A stretch of 34,072 nucleotides of DNA from Pseudoalteromonas luteoviolacea (GCF_021654285.1 NZ_JAKFZS010000044.1:1-34072); one strand, 5' to 3'. Positions 15,355 to 24,517 are shown, counted from the first letter of the stretch. Notes: generated from the letters alone by a model not told the origin. Translations and numbers: made by a program.

Positions 15355-16266
15355 ATGTCAAAGCAATATCATATAGGCACAACTGGAACACCTTGGACAG
15401 CAGCTGAAAAGCAACTTTGGTTTAAGTCTCAAACAATTAAACGCTCATATCAAGAGATTGTAATAAAAGAAATAAAAGCACTCGCTACTTTTTGCGATAT
15501 TGAACAGTATGGATCATTAGACTATCAAGATGGTACATACCCTGTATTTGCATTAAAAAATAAAAATGTTGATACATCACTGCCGACAATTCTTGTTACA
15601 GGTGGTGTACATGGCTATGAAACAAGTGGCGTTTTAGGTGCTTTAGCGTTTGCACGGCACCAAGTGCGACAGTTTACAGGCAGCTTTAACTTTGTCATTT
15701 TGCCTTGCATCAGCCCATGGGGCTTTGAAACGATAAATAGGTGGAATCCAGATGCAGTAGACCCTAATCGGTCATTTTACGATAACAGCCCTGCATTGGA
15801 GTCTCACTTAGCAATGCATTATGTTAACCAGCTATCAGCCAATATCATTGCACATATTGACCTTCATGAAACAACAGATACTGACAACAGTGAATTTCGC
15901 CCAGCGTTAGCAGCACGAGATGGCAAAGTAAACCACAATTGGAATATACCTGATGGCTTTTATCTCGTAGGGCATACTCAAAAGCCTGAGCCAGCATTTC
16001 AAAAATGTATTATAGAACAGGTGCAAAAAGTCACGCACATAGCTGATGCCGATGATAATTCACAGTTGATCGGCGTAGGTATAGAACAGTTTGGTGTCAT
16101 TAACTACGATGCGACCAAACTGGGCTTATGTATGGGCTTCACACAAGCTCAGTATGTGACGACCACCGAAGTGTACCCTGACAGTGAAAAGACCTCTGTA
16201 CAAGAATGTACTGACGGCCAAGTTGCTGCCATCATAGGTGTAATCAAATACTTAAAAACACTTTAA
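15355..16266 (+). CDS. M14-type zinc metallopeptidase / deacylase
   Basis: A 303-residue cytosolic enzyme of the M14 / succinylglutamate-desuccinylase-aspartoacylase clan. The zinc ligands are visible: His86 and Glu89 in Gly-Val-His-Gly-Tyr-Glu-Thr, and His171 in His-Ile-Asp-Leu-His-Glu-Thr. Between them lie Asn-Arg-Trp and Asp-Pro-Asn-Arg-Ser-Phe (about 128-141), the usual substrate-binding Asn-Arg pair. A late Thr-Thr-Glu-Val-Tyr-Pro near residue 280 probably supplies the catalytic Glu. There is no signal peptide. Whether it cleaves peptides or N-acyl amino acids cannot be told. A weak hairpin lies at the 3' end where it converges with the CBS gene. Confidence 0.86.
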   Translation: MSKQYHIGTTGTPWTAAEKQLWFKSQTIKRSYQEIVIKEIKALATFCDIEQYGSLDYQDGTYPVFALKNKNVDTSLPTILVTGGVHGYETSGVLGALAFARHQVRQFTGSFNFVILPCISPWGFETINRWNPDAVDPNRSFYDNSPALESHLAMHYVNQLSANIIAHIDLHETTDTDNSEFRPALAARDGKVNHNWNIPDGFYLVGHTQKPEPAFQKCIIEQVQKVTHIADADDNSQLIGVGIEQFGVINYDATKLGLCMGFTQAQYVTTTEVYPDSEKTSVQECTDGQVAAIIGVIKYLKTL

Positions 16267-16281
16267 CCTTATTCTATATGG

Positions 16282-16307
16282 GTAGCGGCTTTAAACTAAG
16301 CCGTTAC
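16282..16307. terminator. Hairpin between convergent M14 and CBS-protein genes
   Basis: A 10-bp stem with one G-T wobble (16282-16291 with 16298-16307) and a six-base loop spans the convergent junction and overlaps the CBS-gene stop. Only short T runs flank it, so it is a possible but weak bidirectional terminator. Confidence 0.45.
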
Positions 16308-16886
16308 TTCACCGTGTTCATAAATAATTTCAAAAATCTCTTTGAATGAGTGGGCTTTTTGGAAAATATTTACCGGAATATGAAGCGCTCTTGCAATATC
16401 AGATGCTGAAATCATACCACGCAGTACTTGGCTGTGGTCCATAAGTAGCACATGCTGGTGCCCCAACTCTTTCAAAGTTTCTAAGATATCACCGATGCGT
16501 GCATCTTTAACACAGTCATAAAACATAGCATGCAACTCACTTTTTTTGGTCATCACATCTTCTACGGTAAGATCTGAGCGAGAAACGCTGCGCTTTTGTG
16601 CAGTAGTGAGCACTTTCCTGCCCGTCAAATCTTTCGAATTAACAACCCCCACAAATGTATCATCATGATCAATAACTAACTTACATCGCACATGCCCATT
16701 TACCATCATAAATAGCGCATGATCAATATCAACGTCTTTTAGTATCATTTGTGGCTGACGCCGTGAAAAATCTGTTACTACCTGTTCTGCTGGGCTAAAT
16801 ATCGATAATGGGTTCCCTTCATAGTGCTCACAAAACTGATAAATCCCTTTTAATTTTGTCGTGTTTAATAATCTAAACTCACTCAT
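16296..16886 (-). CDS. CBS-pair domain protein
   Basis: A 196-residue cytosolic protein made mostly of two CBS domains: CBS1 about residues 45-97 (Val-Asp-Ile-Asp-His-Ala-Leu-Phe-Met-Met ... Gly-Val-Val-Asn-Ser-Lys-Asp-Leu) and CBS2 about 107-170 (Val-Glu-Asp-Val-Met-Thr ... Gly-Met-Ile-Ser-Ala-Ser-Asp-Ile-Ala-Arg). Such pairs bind adenine nucleotides such as AMP or ATP and act as energy sensors, often free-standing in this group. The short tail after CBS2 is helical. The ATG at 16886 is preceded by a GAGG-type Shine-Dalgarno. Partner and ligand are unknown. It is separated from the FHA gene by a 456-bp gene-free stretch. Confidence 0.88.
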   Translation of the reverse strand: MSEFRLLNTTKLKGIYQFCEHYEGNPLSIFSPAEQVVTDFSRRQPQMILKDVDIDHALFMMVNGHVRCKLVIDHDDTFVGVVNSKDLTGRKVLTTAQKRSVSRSDLTVEDVMTKKSELHAMFYDCVKDARIGDILETLKELGHQHVLLMDHSQVLRGMISASDIARALHIPVNIFQKAHSFKEIFEIIYEHGEVTA

Positions 16887-17342
16887 ATACCACCTCTTGT
16901 GGACTCATCAACTACCGTTATTTAAAAAGGATGGTTCATTGTTCATGGGATCGCAAGGTTGATTAGAGGTACGGTTTGAATCATAGAAAAGTGCTGTAAT
17001 CGGCTGTAATAGATAAAATAAGTTATTCTTCGTACAATGTATTTTATAGGTTAGTGAACTAACGCAAAGATCAATTTGGGCTTTGTACACAGTCAAACTT
17101 GCAGATTTCCCTTTATTGGTGCCCACCTAGGTGGGCCCACTTTTATGACACTGTCTCGTGGAATAAAATCTAAGTAAATACGGATAAACGATACGATAAG
17201 TGGTGTCATCAGTATTACGTTACTTGCGTTTATCTTTGATTGGGATTTTTTAGTGGCGATTTACTCCTCATTTCAGGTAGAATTTCTGCAAACAAAACGT
17301 ACTGCTAGCCCTTAGCACATATACGGAAATCTAGGAAACTCT
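16887..17342. other. Gene-free divergent region between CBS and FHA genes
   Basis: This 456-bp stretch has no convincing gene; a 72-codon minus-strand frame at 16908-17126 lacks a good ribosome-binding site and recognisable protein. It carries the palindrome pair described separately and presumably promoters for both divergent genes; I found no high-quality -35/-10 pair. The 3' end has AGGAAA upstream of the FHA ATG. Confidence 0.6.
17121..17140. repeat. Overlapping GC-rich palindromes
   Basis: GCCCACCTAGGTGGGC (17121-17136) is a perfect 16-bp palindrome, overlapped by the perfect 10-bp palindrome GTGGGCCCAC (17131-17140). A four-T run follows on the plus strand. It could be a dyad operator or the remnant of a terminator; neither flanking gene is transcribed toward it. 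Confidence 0.7.
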
Positions 17343-18299
17343 ATGGCTTACTTAATCGATGAACTCAAGCTCGAAAAAATATATTTAAAGAGTTATCACA
17401 CTTTTGGACGATACAAATTTAATGTAGATACGTTTTTAGACAAGCCCGGTATTTCTAGACATCATGCCATCATCGAATACACCAATGACAATTGGTTAAT
17501 TCGCGATGTAAGTACAAATGGTATATGGATAAATGACCGAAAAATTGATAAAAACCTTCCTTACCAGCTCTCTGAAAATGATAAAATTGACTTTGCTGCA
17601 CCGGGACAAAATTCATTTGTCGTGGGTAGTCTAAATGCCAATTGCCAGTATTTTGTTTCGCAAAATAATCGTAATAATATCATTGAAGTCGAAAACCAAA
17701 TGCTGCTTCCTAACGAAGAAGAACCGACACATATTGTTTACTATGACGCCTTGCTCAATTATTGGTTTCTTGAAGATCTTACGACCTCAGACAAGCAAGC
17801 CTTAATCGATGGCGGTATTACCAGTCTGTTTGGCGAGCAATGGCTGTTCTATTGTGCAGGCATCTCAACCATGACAAAACACCTAGAGCAACAACCCGCG
17901 GTGAAACCACTGGCCTTAAGCTTTGCTGTTAGTCTAGATGAAGAAAAAACAGAACTCTCTTTACACGTTGAAGGCGAGGAATATAACTTAGGTAGCAGAA
18001 GCCATCACTATCTCCTTTTACTACTAGCTAGAACGCGCATTGAAGACAAGCAAGCAGGTGTAGATGCTGAATTTCAAGGTTGGGTTTACAGAGAAGATCT
18101 CGCTAAGCAACTTGGTGTACAAATGAACCATATGAACATCATGGTGCATCGCGCACGCAAACAATTAAGTGAAGCAGCACCTGACCGAGCACCTGAAGCA
18201 GGTTATATCATCGAAACTAATAACGGTCAGCTACGCATGAATTGTCAAGATGTCACCATTTTAAAAGGCGCTCAGCTTGAGACGCGCATTAGCTTGTAG
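17343..18299 (+). CDS. FHA-domain protein with C-terminal winged helix
   Basis: A 318-residue cytosolic protein. The N-terminal FHA domain (about 5-90) keeps the phosphothreonine-binding residues: Gly22-Arg23, Ser38-Arg39-His40-His41 and Thr58-Asn59-Gly60. Residues about 100-195 form an unassigned middle domain. The C-terminus (about 200-300) looks like a winged helix-turn-helix of the OmpR/PhoB type, with Arg-Ser-His-His-Tyr-Leu-Leu-Leu-Leu-Leu-Ala-Arg and, after a Trp-Val-Tyr-Arg-Glu-Asp-Leu-Ala segment, Ile-Met-Val-His-Arg-Ala-Arg-Lys-Gln-Leu and Gly-Tyr-Ile-Ile-Glu-Thr. This suggests DNA binding linked to recognition of a phosphorylated partner. No kinase is adjacent, although a membrane Ser/Thr kinase lies at 29786-32365. 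AGGAAA precedes the ATG. Confidence 0.87.
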   Translation: MAYLIDELKLEKIYLKSYHTFGRYKFNVDTFLDKPGISRHHAIIEYTNDNWLIRDVSTNGIWINDRKIDKNLPYQLSENDKIDFAAPGQNSFVVGSLNANCQYFVSQNNRNNIIEVENQMLLPNEEEPTHIVYYDALLNYWFLEDLTTSDKQALIDGGITSLFGEQWLFYCAGISTMTKHLEQQPAVKPLALSFAVSLDEEKTELSLHVEGEEYNLGSRSHHYLLLLLARTRIEDKQAGVDAEFQGWVYREDLAKQLGVQMNHMNIMVHRARKQLSEAAPDRAPEAGYIIETNNGQLRMNCQDVTILKGAQLETRISL

Positions 18300-18320
18300 C
18301 ATATAATCTGTAGTCTACTG

Positions 18321-18352
18321 TGGGCCCCAACTATCAATTCCGATAGGGCCCA
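18321..18352. terminator. Hairpin between convergent FHA and Mpo1-like genes
   Basis: TGGGCCC (18321-18327) pairs with GGGCCCA (18346-18352), with an inner CTATC/GATAG stem, giving a strong two-part hairpin at a convergent junction. It overlaps the minus-strand stop codon. No clear U-tract follows on either strand. Confidence 0.45.
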
Positions 18353-18867
18353 GCTTGCGCTATGATATGCGCTTCTAGCTTTTTCATTAACCCAAACATG
18401 AATAATACTTCCACAAGTACAAAAAGTGGTCCAATTAAAAGCCCTACTAAATCATCTACAAATGCTGGCTTTTTCCCTTCATAGTAATGGCCTATGAACT
18501 GCATGACCCAGCCTACAACAAAAACTGATGCGCCACTCAAATAGAATATCCCTGTTGCAATATCAAAGTTTAAAAACTGTGTATAGATAGACATCACAAG
18601 CACATAGCCCAAGCTCAATAATATCAGCATAAGCACACCAAGTTTGATTGATAGGCACAAATAATAAACCGATACCAGACCAATCAACACAGTTGACACA
18701 GTGATCGAAACAGTATTTAAGTCAAATAAGGGAACATAGGTCATTAGAATAACGGAAAGGACGATCAAGGGAACGCCAAACAAATGTGTGCGTATATTGC
18801 GATTATCTCTGTGATAAAGTGCATACTGGACAAGGTGACTTTCTAAATTTTTCATCTCTGTACTCAT
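18334..18867 (-). CDS. Mpo1-like membrane protein (DUF962)
   Basis: A 177-residue multi-pass membrane protein of the DUF962/Mpo1 family. The N-terminal motif (Tyr-His-Arg-Asp-Asn-Arg-Asn-Ile-Arg-Thr-His-Leu-Phe-Gly-Val-Pro) and the late Gly-Trp-Val-Met-Gln-Phe-Ile-Gly-His-Tyr-Tyr-Glu with Lys-Pro-Ala are diagnostic; these His residues bind iron in yeast Mpo1, a 2-hydroxy fatty acid dioxygenase. Four or five hydrophobic helices are seen between about residues 28 and 165. I chose the ATG at 18867; the TTG at 18870 and an ATG five codons on are alternatives and change little. Bacterial function is not established. It is a single gene convergent with the FHA gene. Confidence 0.85.
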   Translation of the reverse strand: MSTEMKNLESHLVQYALYHRDNRNIRTHLFGVPLIVLSVILMTYVPLFDLNTVSITVSTVLIGLVSVYYLCLSIKLGVLMLILLSLGYVLVMSIYTQFLNFDIATGIFYLSGASVFVVGWVMQFIGHYYEGKKPAFVDDLVGLLIGPLFVLVEVLFMFGLMKKLEAHIIAQAGPYRN

Positions 18868-18973
18868 CAAGAGTAAATACTTTAATTTTCACTCTAACGC
18901 CTTACAGGAAAAAAAGTCAATAAAACACAGCTCACAAAGCAAACAACATTTAGCTTGAATATATTTTCAACAT

Positions 18974-19004
18974 ATAAAAAAGGCCGCCTACGACTTTGGC
19001 GGCA
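18974..19004 (-). terminator. Rho-independent terminator of the recCBD operon
   Basis: On the minus strand, GCCGCC and GGCGGC (19003-18998 with 18988-18983) form a stem with a nine-base loop, directly followed by CCTTTTTTATATG. This is a canonical intrinsic terminator lying about 97 bp beyond the recD stop. Confidence 0.85.
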
Positions 19005-19100
19005 CATTCACTGGGCAATAAAAAGCAGTTTTATCATCTCTTTCTGCTTTCAAAATAACCATAGCTCAACATTCAAAAGAAACAAATAAAAAACATTTTT

Positions 19101-20990
19101 TTAATTTTTTAGTAACCTTTCGCGTAACCCCGAACTTCGTCCAACTGTTTTTTCCATTGCTAGCCTCAGTACTTGAGGCTGACATATTAGCTCTAAATGG
19201 TTTTTAGCTCGGGTAATGCCTGTATACACCAATTGCCTATTAACTCCTTGTCTTGCTCTTTGTATTGGAGGCAAAATCATTGCTGTATGAGCGAATTCAG
19301 ATCCTTGAGATTTGTGAATTGTCATCACATACACCAGCTCGTAACTTGGTAAGCGCGCAGGATTGATAGACCTTAAGTGCCCTTGCTCATCAATGAAGGT
19401 AGCGAATAGTTGGCCATTCTCATCAGGTAACACTATCCCAATATCACCATTAAAAAGTTTCAGTTGATAGTCGTTTTGTGTGATCATCAACGGCATACCT
19501 ACGTAATATCGTGTGTACGGCCTAATCAAATTTTGCTGAGCCAGTTTATGCTCGATACGTTTGTTTAACTCATTCACGCCGTACGGGCCTTCACGTACAG
19601 CGGCAAGTAATTGATAATCTGAAAATAGCTTATGTATTTTCCGTGCACTTTCTCCTGCTTGAATCGCTCTTAAATACTCGCTATAAGCATTGGCAGCACG
19701 CTCTATCATATTGACATATGACTCATTTGATAGCCCATAGAGGCTTAATTCAGAAAACCCTTGATGTATTACCCAGTCCAAATGGTTTGGGTCATTATTG
19801 TTAACCGCTGAGGCTAATTGGCCGATACCACTGTCACTTTTAAAGCGATGGCTTTGTTGCAAAAACGCCATCATATCTTGCAACTGAAATTGACTTGCAG
19901 CCCCTGATAGCTTTTTAACACCACCAAAGCACACGTCATTGAGCAATTGAGCCCGCTGCGAAGAATACTTTGGATGTTGCCCCAATTTTAGATCAGCACA
20001 TAAATCATTCAGAATACAGCCGGTATCAACGGACGCGAGCTGATCTTTATCTCCCAATAAATATAGCCGTGCGCCTTCAGGCAACGCGGCCACCAACTTG
20101 CTCATAAGTGACAAGTCTACCATCGAAGCCTCATCAACGATTAATAAATCAACGTGAAGCGGATTTTTATCATGGTGTTTATACTTATTACTATGTGGAA
20201 TAACGCCTAATAATCTATGTATTGTTTGTGCGTCCTCAGGGATCAGATCGGCAAGCTCCGGCGCTAACGCTAACCTACCTTTGGCACCGATGATTGACTC
20301 ACTGAGTCTCGCAGCTGCTTTGCCCGTTGGTGCCACCAGCTTAATGTTGAGCGGTGCTTTGACATAAAGAGACTGTAAAATAGCGAGTAATTTTGTAACC
20401 GTCGTTGTTTTGCCCGTACCTGGCCCTCCTGTGATAACACAAAATGCACTTGCAGCCGCTATGGCACACGCTACTTTTTGCCAATCAATGACATTGTCAT
20501 CTTGCACTGGAAAATAGACATTCAACAATGCTTGCAACTGACCTAGGTCCAAATTGATCTCACGCTGAGACATGCTTATGAAGCGCTCGGCCAAATATGC
20601 TTCATAATTAGCTAGACGTGCTAAATACAGTTGATTTTTAAATAGTACAATGGGCTTATCATGCCCAACTGCTTGGTGGCAAGAAAGCGCTTGCAATGCC
20701 TTGTCTTTATCCACAAATGGCGTCAGCTCTATAGAGTGAGTCAATTGCTCGATATTTAGTTCAAACGGATTAAACCAGTCAATAGTATCCAACAATAAAC
20801 AGCTATGTTGGTTTTGCTCAGCTTTAAGCACTAACAATATAAGATAAAATACATCACAAAATTGAGAGTCACAGAGCAGTTTTGCGAGAGCAATATCAAC
20901 ACTTCGTACTTTGCGTTGCTCAATCAATACCTCAATAAATAAGGCGTCATCAAAACTATCTTGCGTAAAATCTAAAGAAAATTGCGACAT
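19101..20990 (-). CDS. recD: RecD, 5'-3' helicase subunit of exonuclease V
   Basis: A 629-residue SF1B helicase (E. coli RecD 608), the fast 5'-3' motor of RecBCD for double-strand break repair and degradation of foreign linear DNA. Helicase motifs are visible: Walker A Gly-Gly-Pro-Gly-Thr-Gly-Lys-Thr-Thr (about 188-196), Asp-Glu-Ala-Ser (286-289), Leu-Gly-Asp-Lys-Asp-Gln (312-317), Gln-Ser-His-Arg-Phe, His-Lys-Ser-Gln-Gly-Ser-Glu-Phe (559-566) and Tyr-Thr-Gly-Ile-Thr-Arg-Ala. The N-terminal 150 residues are the RecC-contacting domain. The start overlaps the recB stop by one base (TAATG), so translation is coupled. A terminator follows. The gene order recC-recB-recD is as in E. coli. Confidence 0.97.
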   Translation of the reverse strand: MSQFSLDFTQDSFDDALFIEVLIEQRKVRSVDIALAKLLCDSQFCDVFYLILLVLKAEQNQHSCLLLDTIDWFNPFELNIEQLTHSIELTPFVDKDKALQALSCHQAVGHDKPIVLFKNQLYLARLANYEAYLAERFISMSQREINLDLGQLQALLNVYFPVQDDNVIDWQKVACAIAAASAFCVITGGPGTGKTTTVTKLLAILQSLYVKAPLNIKLVAPTGKAAARLSESIIGAKGRLALAPELADLIPEDAQTIHRLLGVIPHSNKYKHHDKNPLHVDLLIVDEASMVDLSLMSKLVAALPEGARLYLLGDKDQLASVDTGCILNDLCADLKLGQHPKYSSQRAQLLNDVCFGGVKKLSGAASQFQLQDMMAFLQQSHRFKSDSGIGQLASAVNNNDPNHLDWVIHQGFSELSLYGLSNESYVNMIERAANAYSEYLRAIQAGESARKIHKLFSDYQLLAAVREGPYGVNELNKRIEHKLAQQNLIRPYTRYYVGMPLMITQNDYQLKLFNGDIGIVLPDENGQLFATFIDEQGHLRSINPARLPSYELVYVMTIHKSQGSEFAHTAMILPPIQRARQGVNRQLVYTGITRAKNHLELICQPQVLRLAMEKTVGRSSGLRERLLKN

Positions 20991-23900
20991 TATGATGCCT
21001 CCGGATCAAAAAGCGCATCTAAGGTAAGTAACTCTTGCTCAGTGAGTGCTTTGAAAAATACACCACCGCCCTGCGGTAACGCCCTTAAAAATAAGTAATA
21101 CACACCACCCAGATGCGTCCCAACCGTATAATCAGCAAGTCGATATTTCAACAGTCGATGCAAAGCGACACTATAGATAAGATACTGTAGATGATATTGA
21201 TGAGATGACATCGCAGACATTAAGTTATCATCACTGTAATCACTCAACTCATCACCTAAGTAATTGGATTTATAATCTAACACGTAGTATTTACCTTGCC
21301 AGCGAAAAATAAGGTCTATAAATCCTTTTAACATGCCCTGCACTTGGTCAAATTGTAAAAAACTTGGCTGACCCGTTATATCTGTTAATACCTTATTTAG
21401 TTGGCTTGCTCTAAGCGCACTTAATGGCAGGTGAAACTCCATTTCTACCAAGCAATGTTCAGGTGCTAAACGACTTAACGACAAATCACCAACCGCGTTA
21501 AGTGGACACGCCAAACTTTGCACTACCCACTCAGTCACGCAGTCTCGCCACTGCTCATCAATCTGATATTTATCTAAGCAGGCTTCAACCACCTCGCCCA
21601 CTGGTAATTTATCACCAGCGACTGGTGTATGAGGTGAAGTAAAGTCAATCTGTTCATAGATTTCATGCAAACAACTTCCCGCTTTTGCACCTTTTACAAA
21701 GCTATATGGCGTTTTAGTTGGGGTTTGTGCCATACGAGGTAAATCTAATTCATGATGCTCATCTAAAGCCCCTGCGGGTCTATCATCATGATGCGCATGA
21801 TAACTTAATTGGCTGAAGCTGGTTGTCCGCCAATTGATTTCTATTGCGGCGTTTTGATCCTTTACCCCTAACGCAACAGGGACTTGAGCTTGCGGCTCAC
21901 CAAAGTAGGCAGTTGGAGGCGTTTCAAATATCTCCATAGACATACCAGAGTGCTGCAGACATAGCTGTTCAAGTGCTTGATGCCACTGCTGCGCTTCTTT
22001 AAACTCAGTATCACCAAATAGCGCAAAGCCCAGCGCTGTTTGGCCAATACCCAGCTTTTTACTGCGGCCCAATGCAATGTTAAACAAGCCCAACTCGCAA
22101 TAGTGTACAGCACGTGTCAGTGCCACATATAATAATCGAATGTCTTCCGCTAAACGCTCTTTTGAGGCTGCTTGTACGCCATGATCATCTGCATCAAGGT
22201 CAATGATTAAATGTTTATCTTGATGATAGATAATTTCACTCGGATCACGATAACCCAGTGCAAATGGCATATATACAATTGGGTACTCCAACCCTTTTGA
22301 CGCATGCATAGTGACAATTTTAACCAAATTAGCATCACTTTCTAAACGTAACTGAGCGCCATCTAACGTGGCTTCGCTGCATTGAATGCTCAACCACCTC
22401 AAAACACGTTGCGTCCCTTCTAACTCAATTTGTTTGTGTTGCAATAATTCGGCGAGATGACGATAGTCGGTCAACCAACGCTCTACTTCATAACCATTTG
22501 CCCGCCAAACACTGGCAAGTTGGTTGTGCACCATCAGCTTCTCTAACATCGCCATCGCACCACTTTGATACCAAACTCGCTTCAGTTCAGCAAAAAAGTC
22601 TAAATAGCTCTGCCATTGCTGCTCATTTTGAGAGAGGCTGTAGACTTGCTCATAATTTAACGCGAATAAAGGGCTGACTAATACCCCACGCAGCGCCGCC
22701 TCATCATAAGCGCCATGAAGCACATGCAACAATTGATTTAACGCACTGGCAACGGGTTGCCCATATACGCTATCTCTAGCTAAATACACGGCACTCACAC
22801 CACACGCATGCAGTGCTTGCTTCATCACTGAGGCTTCGTTTCTGTCTCGGACCAAAACACAAATATCAGCCGCTTTTATCGCTTCTCCTCCTATACTCAC
22901 TTGGCCCAATTGTGCTTGGGAGAGCAAGGTTGCAATTTTAGCTGAAAAAGCTTGCGCCAATGCCTGATGCGCCTGTGCTTTACTGGTAACGCCATCTCCG
23001 CTATCAAATACGCAAAAGTTTAAAACCTGTTCTGTATCATTACTGAACGACTGCTGCTCAGACTTACCCTGCGCGTCAACTGCGTAAAATGGAATATCCT
23101 CATTAAAGATAAAGCTGCGTTCGTGCTGGGTAAAAATCGCGTTGACGCTATCCACCACAGATTTAGCCGAGCGATAGTTTTTAGCCAAAGTAAAGTGTCT
23201 GGTTTCATCCACAGCCTGTTTGGCGGCGATGTAGGTGAAAATATCCGCGCCGCGAAACCCATAAATAGCCTGTTTAGGGTCGCCAATCATAGTCAAAGCA
23301 CTATTAGCGTCGCCCGCGTATACGGTGCTAAAGATACCGTATTGAATGGGGTCGGTATCCTGAAATTCATCAATTAATGCAACGGGAAATTGCTGTACGA
23401 TTTTATTTGCTAAAACCTCACCAGCATCTCCTTGCAACGCTTCGTATAAATTACTCAATAAGTCATCTGGAGAAATCGTGCTCTGTATTTGCTTATGCTG
23501 TACTAACAGCGCTTTTACTTGCTTCAAAGCGTCTTGCAGCAGTGCTATTGGTAGTAAGTTTTTAACTTGATGGTGTAATTTCGCCATTTCGTCAAATTGC
23601 GAAATCATGTGATGGGTTATCAACTGGGCATTTTTCTTATAATTTTTAGCATCTCCAAGTTGCGCGCTCCCCCACAAATTAAAGGAGTGCTTGCTTGTAC
23701 CGAACTCAAAATACCAAGCGTCTGATGCAACATAATCACCCAGAGCATTTATGTTAGCAGCACGCCCAGGCGCCTTATTTTTTGCCAGAGCTGACTCGTT
23801 TAGGCAAGTGATAAACTCACTTTCTCGGAGCGCCTGTTTAAATTCGGCAGCCCTCGTCTGATATTGCGCTCTTGCAGCTAACACATCATCTAATTTCACC

Positions 23901-24517
23901 TGAGGTGTCAGTTTTGCACCCGATTTGCTTAGCAGTGGTATCAGCTTCTTCATCAAGCTTTGTGGATGTGCAAAATGCTCCAATACCAATGCGGTTTGAT
24001 CTTTGTCCAATGTGTATAAAAATTTGCGCCAGTGGTCCTCTACCGCCATTTTTAAAAGCTCAGTTTCATCGAGAATAAACTCGAGATTAAAGCTCAACTT
24101 TGACTCAAAGGCGTGCTGTTTAAGCATTCGCTGACAAAATCCATGAATAGTGAAAATAGCAGCTTCATCCATGGACTTTGCCGCCGCATCTAGCAATTTA
24201 AACGCCGCCTGCTTATCCTTAACTTGCGCCAATAGCGTTGGTATAAGCGGATCTGCACACTCAGCACCGAGTAAAACATCTCGAGCATCTATGATCCTAG
24301 CTCTCACGCGGTCTTTTATTTCTTGCGTGGCAGCCTCGGTGAAAGTCACCACCAGGATCTGCTCAACACTTAAACATGCCGACTCTTGATGCTCTACCAA
24401 GCCCAATAAGTATCGAAGATAAAGTGCCGTAATTGTGTATGTTTTACCCGTCCCGGCACTCGCCTCAATCAAATTATGGCCATACAGTGGCATGGTGATT
24501 GGATTAAGCATCTCCAT
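20990..24517 (-). CDS. recB: RecB, helicase-nuclease subunit of exonuclease V
   Basis: A 1175-residue protein, almost the size of E. coli RecB (1180). N-terminal SF1A helicase (3'-5'): Ala-Gly-Thr-Gly-Lys-Thr (21-26), Thr-Phe-Thr-Glu-Ala-Ala, Ile-Asp-Glu-Phe-Gln-Asp-Thr-Asp, Gly-Asp-Pro-Lys-Gln-Ala-Ile-Tyr-Gly-Phe-Arg-Gly and Met-His-Ala-Ser-Lys-Gly-Leu-Glu-Tyr. The C-terminal nuclease active site is intact: Asp1068 in Gly-Phe-Ile-Asp-Leu-Ile-Phe, and Asp1081 and Lys1083 in Leu-Asp-Tyr-Lys-Ser-Asn, matching E. coli Asp1067, Asp1080 and Lys1082. It overlaps recC by 14 bp and recD by 1 bp. No ptrA (protease III) gene lies between recC and recB, unlike E. coli. Confidence 0.98.
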   Translation of the reverse strand: MEMLNPITMPLYGHNLIEASAGTGKTYTITALYLRYLLGLVEHQESACLSVEQILVVTFTEAATQEIKDRVRARIIDARDVLLGAECADPLIPTLLAQVKDKQAAFKLLDAAAKSMDEAAIFTIHGFCQRMLKQHAFESKLSFNLEFILDETELLKMAVEDHWRKFLYTLDKDQTALVLEHFAHPQSLMKKLIPLLSKSGAKLTPQVKLDDVLAARAQYQTRAAEFKQALRESEFITCLNESALAKNKAPGRAANINALGDYVASDAWYFEFGTSKHSFNLWGSAQLGDAKNYKKNAQLITHHMISQFDEMAKLHHQVKNLLPIALLQDALKQVKALLVQHKQIQSTISPDDLLSNLYEALQGDAGEVLANKIVQQFPVALIDEFQDTDPIQYGIFSTVYAGDANSALTMIGDPKQAIYGFRGADIFTYIAAKQAVDETRHFTLAKNYRSAKSVVDSVNAIFTQHERSFIFNEDIPFYAVDAQGKSEQQSFSNDTEQVLNFCVFDSGDGVTSKAQAHQALAQAFSAKIATLLSQAQLGQVSIGGEAIKAADICVLVRDRNEASVMKQALHACGVSAVYLARDSVYGQPVASALNQLLHVLHGAYDEAALRGVLVSPLFALNYEQVYSLSQNEQQWQSYLDFFAELKRVWYQSGAMAMLEKLMVHNQLASVWRANGYEVERWLTDYRHLAELLQHKQIELEGTQRVLRWLSIQCSEATLDGAQLRLESDANLVKIVTMHASKGLEYPIVYMPFALGYRDPSEIIYHQDKHLIIDLDADDHGVQAASKERLAEDIRLLYVALTRAVHYCELGLFNIALGRSKKLGIGQTALGFALFGDTEFKEAQQWHQALEQLCLQHSGMSMEIFETPPTAYFGEPQAQVPVALGVKDQNAAIEINWRTTSFSQLSYHAHHDDRPAGALDEHHELDLPRMAQTPTKTPYSFVKGAKAGSCLHEIYEQIDFTSPHTPVAGDKLPVGEVVEACLDKYQIDEQWRDCVTEWVVQSLACPLNAVGDLSLSRLAPEHCLVEMEFHLPLSALRASQLNKVLTDITGQPSFLQFDQVQGMLKGFIDLIFRWQGKYYVLDYKSNYLGDELSDYSDDNLMSAMSSHQYHLQYLIYSVALHRLLKYRLADYTVGTHLGGVYYLFLRALPQGGGVFFKALTEQELLTLDALFDPEAS

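Noticed and set aside
16908..17126. A 72-codon minus-strand frame in the CBS-FHA intergenic region
   Set aside because: No Shine-Dalgarno, no recognisable protein, and the composition is that of intergenic DNA; kept as gene-free.
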